A stretch of DNA of 59,634 nt from JBMNKL01 sp050261495 (GTDB lineage: Bacteria; Bacillota; Clostridia; Acetivibrionales; DTU013), in the NCBI GenBank assembly GCA_050261495.1, contig JBLNDI010000008.1, forward strand, positions 1-59,634, in the 5' to 3' direction. Positions within the stretch are counted from its first letter, which is position 1. Every line of letters starts with the position of its first letter. Under the pieces are notes generated by a model, which searched no databases, was not told the DNA's origin, and saw only the letters and a list, made by a program, of their open reading frames with translations. Shown piece after piece: positions 59,303-59,634 of this stretch. Made by a program: the position numbers and the translations under genes.

Positions 59303-59634
59303 TTGAAATTTTCCCTTTTACAGGGATTGAACGGGACAGGGACATGCCAGGGGGACGGGGGTTGACACACAACGGATAGGCATAGCGCAAATTGACCTTC
59401 CTGCGGACACGGACGAATCGGCGGCCAGGGCGGCTTGCAGTTTGACATTATGTGAAGGAACGGGGTGCAGGGTGTTTGTCCGGGCGAAACTTGAACGCGG
59501 AACCCACAGAGAATACTCGTAATACTTCGGCATGGACGCCGGAGTCGCTTATCCTGAGCCAGGATGGCGAATGACAAGCGCCCGCGTTGAAGTGAGACAG
59601 GACATTACAGCCTGCCCGTGACGGAACCTGATGT
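59303..59634. other. Apparently non-coding end of the window
   Basis: After the repeat words GGGACAGG, GGGGGACGGGGG and TTGACACACAACGG no reading frame resembles a protein. The longest minus-strand frame (to 59577) is rich in Pro, Cys and Arg, as expected for non-coding GC-rich DNA, and it has no ribosome site. A gene may begin beyond the window. Confidence 0.4.

Noticed and set aside
59182..59577. Minus-strand frame of 131 codons at the window end
   Set aside because: Composition (Pro, Cys, Arg), lack of a ribosome site and overlap with repeat words and the pepP promoter speak against a gene.

Overview
The window looks like a chromosomal segment of an anaerobic, saccharolytic, Gram-positive Clostridia-type bacterium. 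The signs are strong AGGAGG-type ribosome sites, consensus sigma-A promoters, an Acd-EtfB-EtfA(ferredoxin) cassette of the electron-bifurcating kind, a DacF-type carboxypeptidase, a SpoVB-type flippase, two LtaS-like proteins, YesM/YesN two-component genes, Lpl-type sugar ABC transporters and a perfect CcpA cre site. I cannot name the species from sequence alone. No rRNA, tRNA or CRISPR array was seen.

Layout. (1) 1-2250 is a visibly AT-rich patch: the 3' end of an IS256-family transposase, a frameshifted BtrH/C39-like natural-product gene and a LoaP-type NusG paralogue with its own promoter and a structured leader of about 200 nt. It reads as the stump of a lost biosynthetic cluster. (2) 2483-5630 holds an M15-like peptidoglycan-binding protein and a GH31 alpha-xylosidase. 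(3) 5846-9571 is an acyl-CoA dehydrogenase/ETF operon ending in a CoA-binding protein. (4) 9645-18876 is an envelope block: a Mur ligase with a rewritten amino-acid-specificity motif, a CapA-VanX fusion, DacF, a flippase, a FemAB ligase and a D-aspartate-ligase-like ATP-grasp protein. (5) 18959-21127 is an ABC-F ribosome-protection gene behind a leader of about 330 nt with an attenuator hairpin and possible leader peptides. (6) 21188-30272 is a DeoR-controlled sugar operon (binding protein, two permeases, amidohydrolase, NagB-like, PfkB, GH4, small barrel protein). (7) 30460-34432 is a patchwork of small and broken genes: XRE plus membrane protein, pseudogene scars, a dehydrogenase/nucleoside hydrolase pair and an MntA/HepT toxin-antitoxin pair. 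(8) 34492-41777 holds GH1 plus DUF1905 and two LtaS-like proteins flanking a URO-D-family protein. (9) 41885-55541 is a beta-glucan locus: Lpl-type transporter, YesMN, a large GH94 phosphorylase, GH30 and LacI. (10) 55617-59634 holds Sir2, a PfkB sugar kinase, an M24B peptidase and a repeat-bearing, apparently non-coding end.

How it fits together. Three carbohydrate systems (GH31; GH4/NagB/PfkB/amidohydrolase; GH94/GH30/GH1) feed sugars into central metabolism. Two are transporter-linked and have visible operators: a direct repeat around the -35 box for DeoR, and a cre site inside the GH30 promoter. The ETF cassette would couple reduction of an unsaturated acyl-CoA to ferredoxin reduction. 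The envelope block suggests a non-standard peptidoglycan stem or cross-bridge, which is the most interesting biology here together with the ABC-F leader, the LoaP remnant and the Gly/Asp/Asn-rich inserts in otherwise conserved enzymes.
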